From: JBMNGW01 sp050950025
Lineage (GTDB): Bacteria > Spirochaetota > Spirochaetia > Sphaerochaetales > Sphaerochaetaceae
Assembly: GCA_050950025.1 (NCBI GenBank)
Contig: JBMNGW010000002.1
Location: 1-64,000 of the forward strand
Direction: 5' to 3'
DNA: 64,000 bases
Shown: in pieces, positions 62,524 through 64,000 of the stretch
Numbering within the stretch: position 1 is the stretch's first letter
Layout of the letters: the number at the start of each line of letters is the position of its first letter
The notes under the pieces: generated by a model
The model's input: only the letters and a program-made list of their open reading frames with translations
Told to the model about the DNA's origin: nothing
Databases searched by the model: none
Made by a program: the position numbers and the translations under genes

Positions 62524-63798
62524 TTACTCCATTGTTTGGGGGATAACAAGATTGAGAATGATTCCCACCAGCGTTGCCAAAGCGACTCCGCCCATCTGGA
62601 ACATCACGTTCTTGCCAATGGGGAAAGCAAGTAATCCTCCGCCAATACCGATGACTAAAATTACCGAAGAGATTGTAAGATTGCGCTTATCCTTATAATC
62701 AACCCCGCTGTCGACTAAGTTACGCAGTCCACTAGAAGCAATAATCCCAAACAGGAGCAGCGAAATCCCCCCGATAACCGGAGAAGGAATCGTTTGGATC
62801 AGTGCTCCAAACTTAGGTAAGAAAGAGAGCAACGTGGCAAACACTGCCGCCCCTCCAATCACCCACACGCTGTAAACACGCGTAATAGCCATCACTCCGA
62901 TGTTCTCACCGTAGGTAGTGTTGGGAGGACCGCCCCAAAAAGAGGCCCATGCTGTTGCCAATCCGTCTCCGGCCAATGTGCGATGAAGACCGGGATTGGT
63001 AGTAAAATCGGTGCCGACAACATTGCTTATGGTGATGGTATCCCCTAAGTGTTCAGCCATGGTAGCCAAGGAGACGATGATGAAAGTAAGGGCAACTACT
63101 CCGTTGAACTGAGGCATTTGGAAATGGGGAAGTCCAAACCAAGCTGCCTGACTTACCACAGAGAAGTTTATCAGGGCATAGGAGCTGAACAATGTTCCCA
63201 TGATCAACGTGAACAGATATCCACACACCAGTCCGATAAGGATGGGAATCGTGCTGAAAAATCCCGAAAGAAAGATGTTGGCAATAACGGTGATGCCCAA
63301 AGTCACCACAGCAATTGAAAGGTGGACCAAACTATAATTGCCTGCTCCATCGTTCATCGCCATGGACATGGCAGTGGGGGCAAGGTTTAAGCCAATGGTA
63401 ATAATAACCGATCCGATGACTACCGGAGGCAATGCTTTTTTAATCCAGTTTAGTCCCGCAGCCTTTATGACTAGTGCGATGATGACGTAAAAAAACCCGG
63501 CGCACATCGCTCCGCCCATGGCATAAGGAATGCCGTAGCTCCCCCCTACAGCTATCAAAGCCGGGATGAAAGCAAACGAAGAGCCTAAAAAAGCCGGGAC
63601 CTTTGCTCCTGTCACTACAATGTAGATTAAGGTGCCGGTTCCGGCAGTAAATAGGGCCGAAGTGACGCTGAGTCCCGTCAAAATGGGGACTAGGACCGTA
63701 GCTCCAAACATGGCGAATACATGTTGGAAGCTGAGAGGAATCCACCGCGCCACAGGCGGCCTGTCGGACGGCATGTAGATGCTGTTCTCTTTTGACAT
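62524..63798 (-). CDS. uraA: NCS2-family uracil/xanthine permease
   Basis: A 424-aa nucleobase-proton symporter with about 14 helices. Motifs: FQHVFAMFGATVLVPILTG, GSSFAFIPALIAVGGSYG, TMAEHLGDTITISN and the NCS2 signature GLATAWASFWGGPPNTTYGEN. The SFAF and GGPP residues fit UraA (uracil) better than xanthine permeases, but this is inference. SD AAGGAG. Promoter TTGGCA-17-TACACT. Confidence 0.9.
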   Translation of the reverse strand: MSKENSIYMPSDRPPVARWIPLSFQHVFAMFGATVLVPILTGLSVTSALFTAGTGTLIYIVVTGAKVPAFLGSSFAFIPALIAVGGSYGIPYAMGGAMCAGFFYVIIALVIKAAGLNWIKKALPPVVIGSVIITIGLNLAPTAMSMAMNDGAGNYSLVHLSIAVVTLGITVIANIFLSGFFSTIPILIGLVCGYLFTLIMGTLFSSYALINFSVVSQAAWFGLPHFQMPQFNGVVALTFIIVSLATMAEHLGDTITISNVVGTDFTTNPGLHRTLAGDGLATAWASFWGGPPNTTYGENIGVMAITRVYSVWVIGGAAVFATLLSFLPKFGALIQTIPSPVIGGISLLLFGIIASSGLRNLVDSGVDYKDKRNLTISSVILVIGIGGGLLAFPIGKNVMFQMGGVALATLVGIILNLVIPQTME

Positions 63799-63828
63799 GT
63801 AGATATACTCCTTAGATTAGCTTGAGCA

Positions 63829-63857
63829 AGTGTAACGATTGCTCTTTTCTCTGCCAA
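63829..63857 (-). promoter_or_regulatory. Promoter of uraA
   Basis: TTGGCA (63852-63857), 17-bp spacer, TACACT (63829-63834), followed by AAGGAG 10 nt before ATG 63798. Confidence 0.65.
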
Positions 63858-63872
63858 GAGGTTGTTGCTCTC

Positions 63873-64000
63873 TCAAAAGATTTTTATTGAAGATTGATGA
63901 TGTTCGCTCATCAGTAAGTAAATAACAAAATATTCTTCCAGTGACCGTTTGGGTCCGGGGTCTTGGCGATAGGCTCTAATCTTTGCCTGTTGTTGGCGGC
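63873..64000 (-). CDS. C-terminal end of a gene running off the right edge
   Basis: On the minus strand one frame is open from the edge to TGA (63873-63875), giving about 42 residues including RAYRQDPGPKRSLEEYFVIY. The other two frames stop early. It is too short to recognise, and coding is inferred from the open frame and composition only. Confidence 0.45.
   Translation of the reverse strand, partial: RQQQAKIRAYRQDPGPKRSLEEYFVIYLLMSEHHQSSIKIF

Noticed and set aside
1..64000. CRISPR repeat-spacer array within the window
   Set aside because: No periodic direct repeats were seen. Only cas9 and the tracrRNA are present, and the array is expected beyond the left edge.

Overview
The window reads as a spirochaete chromosome, most likely Sphaerochaetaceae or a close Treponema relative. 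The evidence is family-level. The PheRS is of the archaeal type (pheS/pheT), which spirochaetes carry. The EF-G resembles the mitochondrial EFG1-like spirochaete form. There is an HPr kinase/HPr pair, ThyX, a sodium-pumping oxaloacetate decarboxylase, and a Cas9 that resembles what I recall of Treponema denticola Cas9. No 16S rRNA is present, so genus is an inference.

Left accessory region (1-6900). It is AT-rich and decayed. A type II cas9 runs off the left edge on the minus strand. It has one frameshift in an A6 run but is otherwise open for about 1330 codons. A divergent tracrRNA locus with three hairpins lies beside its start. Next come an internally deleted IS66-family element, two unrecognised ORFs, and an AlbA_2/RecG-like regulator broken by truncation and frameshift. 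The region stops at a tRNA-Leu(CAG) gene, which could mark an island boundary.

Core region (7100-64000). It is densely packed, with many ATGA overlaps. Blocks in order: tpx; a YmdB-like phosphoesterase lacking most metal ligands; rseC-lptC-lptA-lptB-rpoN; hpf; hprK-ptsH-lexA-holA; uvrC divergent from a spore-photoproduct-lyase-like radical SAM gene; an E2-like protein, thyX and rsmE; lplA and an oligopeptide-binding protein; malQ divergent from carD-ispD-ispF; a RecA/KaiC-like ATPase and fusA; HIT, zinc-ribbon and bcp; pheST; purH; a flavin reductase and a SulP transporter; hpt-xpt-purA-purB; alaX and a VTT membrane protein; deoR-ldh2-maeB; tRNA-Cys; an epimerase-fold protein divergent from alpha-galactosidase; SIMPL and Nudix; oadG-oadA-oadB; a hydrolase, dCMP deaminase and PfkB kinase; an AlkZ-like protein, RNase D and a uracil permease.

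Functional links. DeoR, an Ldh2-type malate dehydrogenase, malic enzyme and OadGAB together suggest fermentative malate/oxaloacetate metabolism coupled to sodium export. HprK/HPr, malQ, alpha-galactosidase and the PfkB kinase suggest a saccharolytic lifestyle. hpt, xpt, purA, purB, purH and uraA cover purine interconversion and uracil uptake.

The most unusual system-level signal is a set of nine genes whose ATG lies 5-7 nt after a sigma-70 -10 element, with a -35 at 17-18 bp and no Shine-Dalgarno. They look leaderless, and six sit in three divergent pairs (uvrC/spl-like, rsmE/lplA, malQ/carD) or beside another promoter. Other points of interest are the metal-ligand-poor YmdB homologue, the tandem biotin domains of OadA and the nearly intact but frameshifted cas9.
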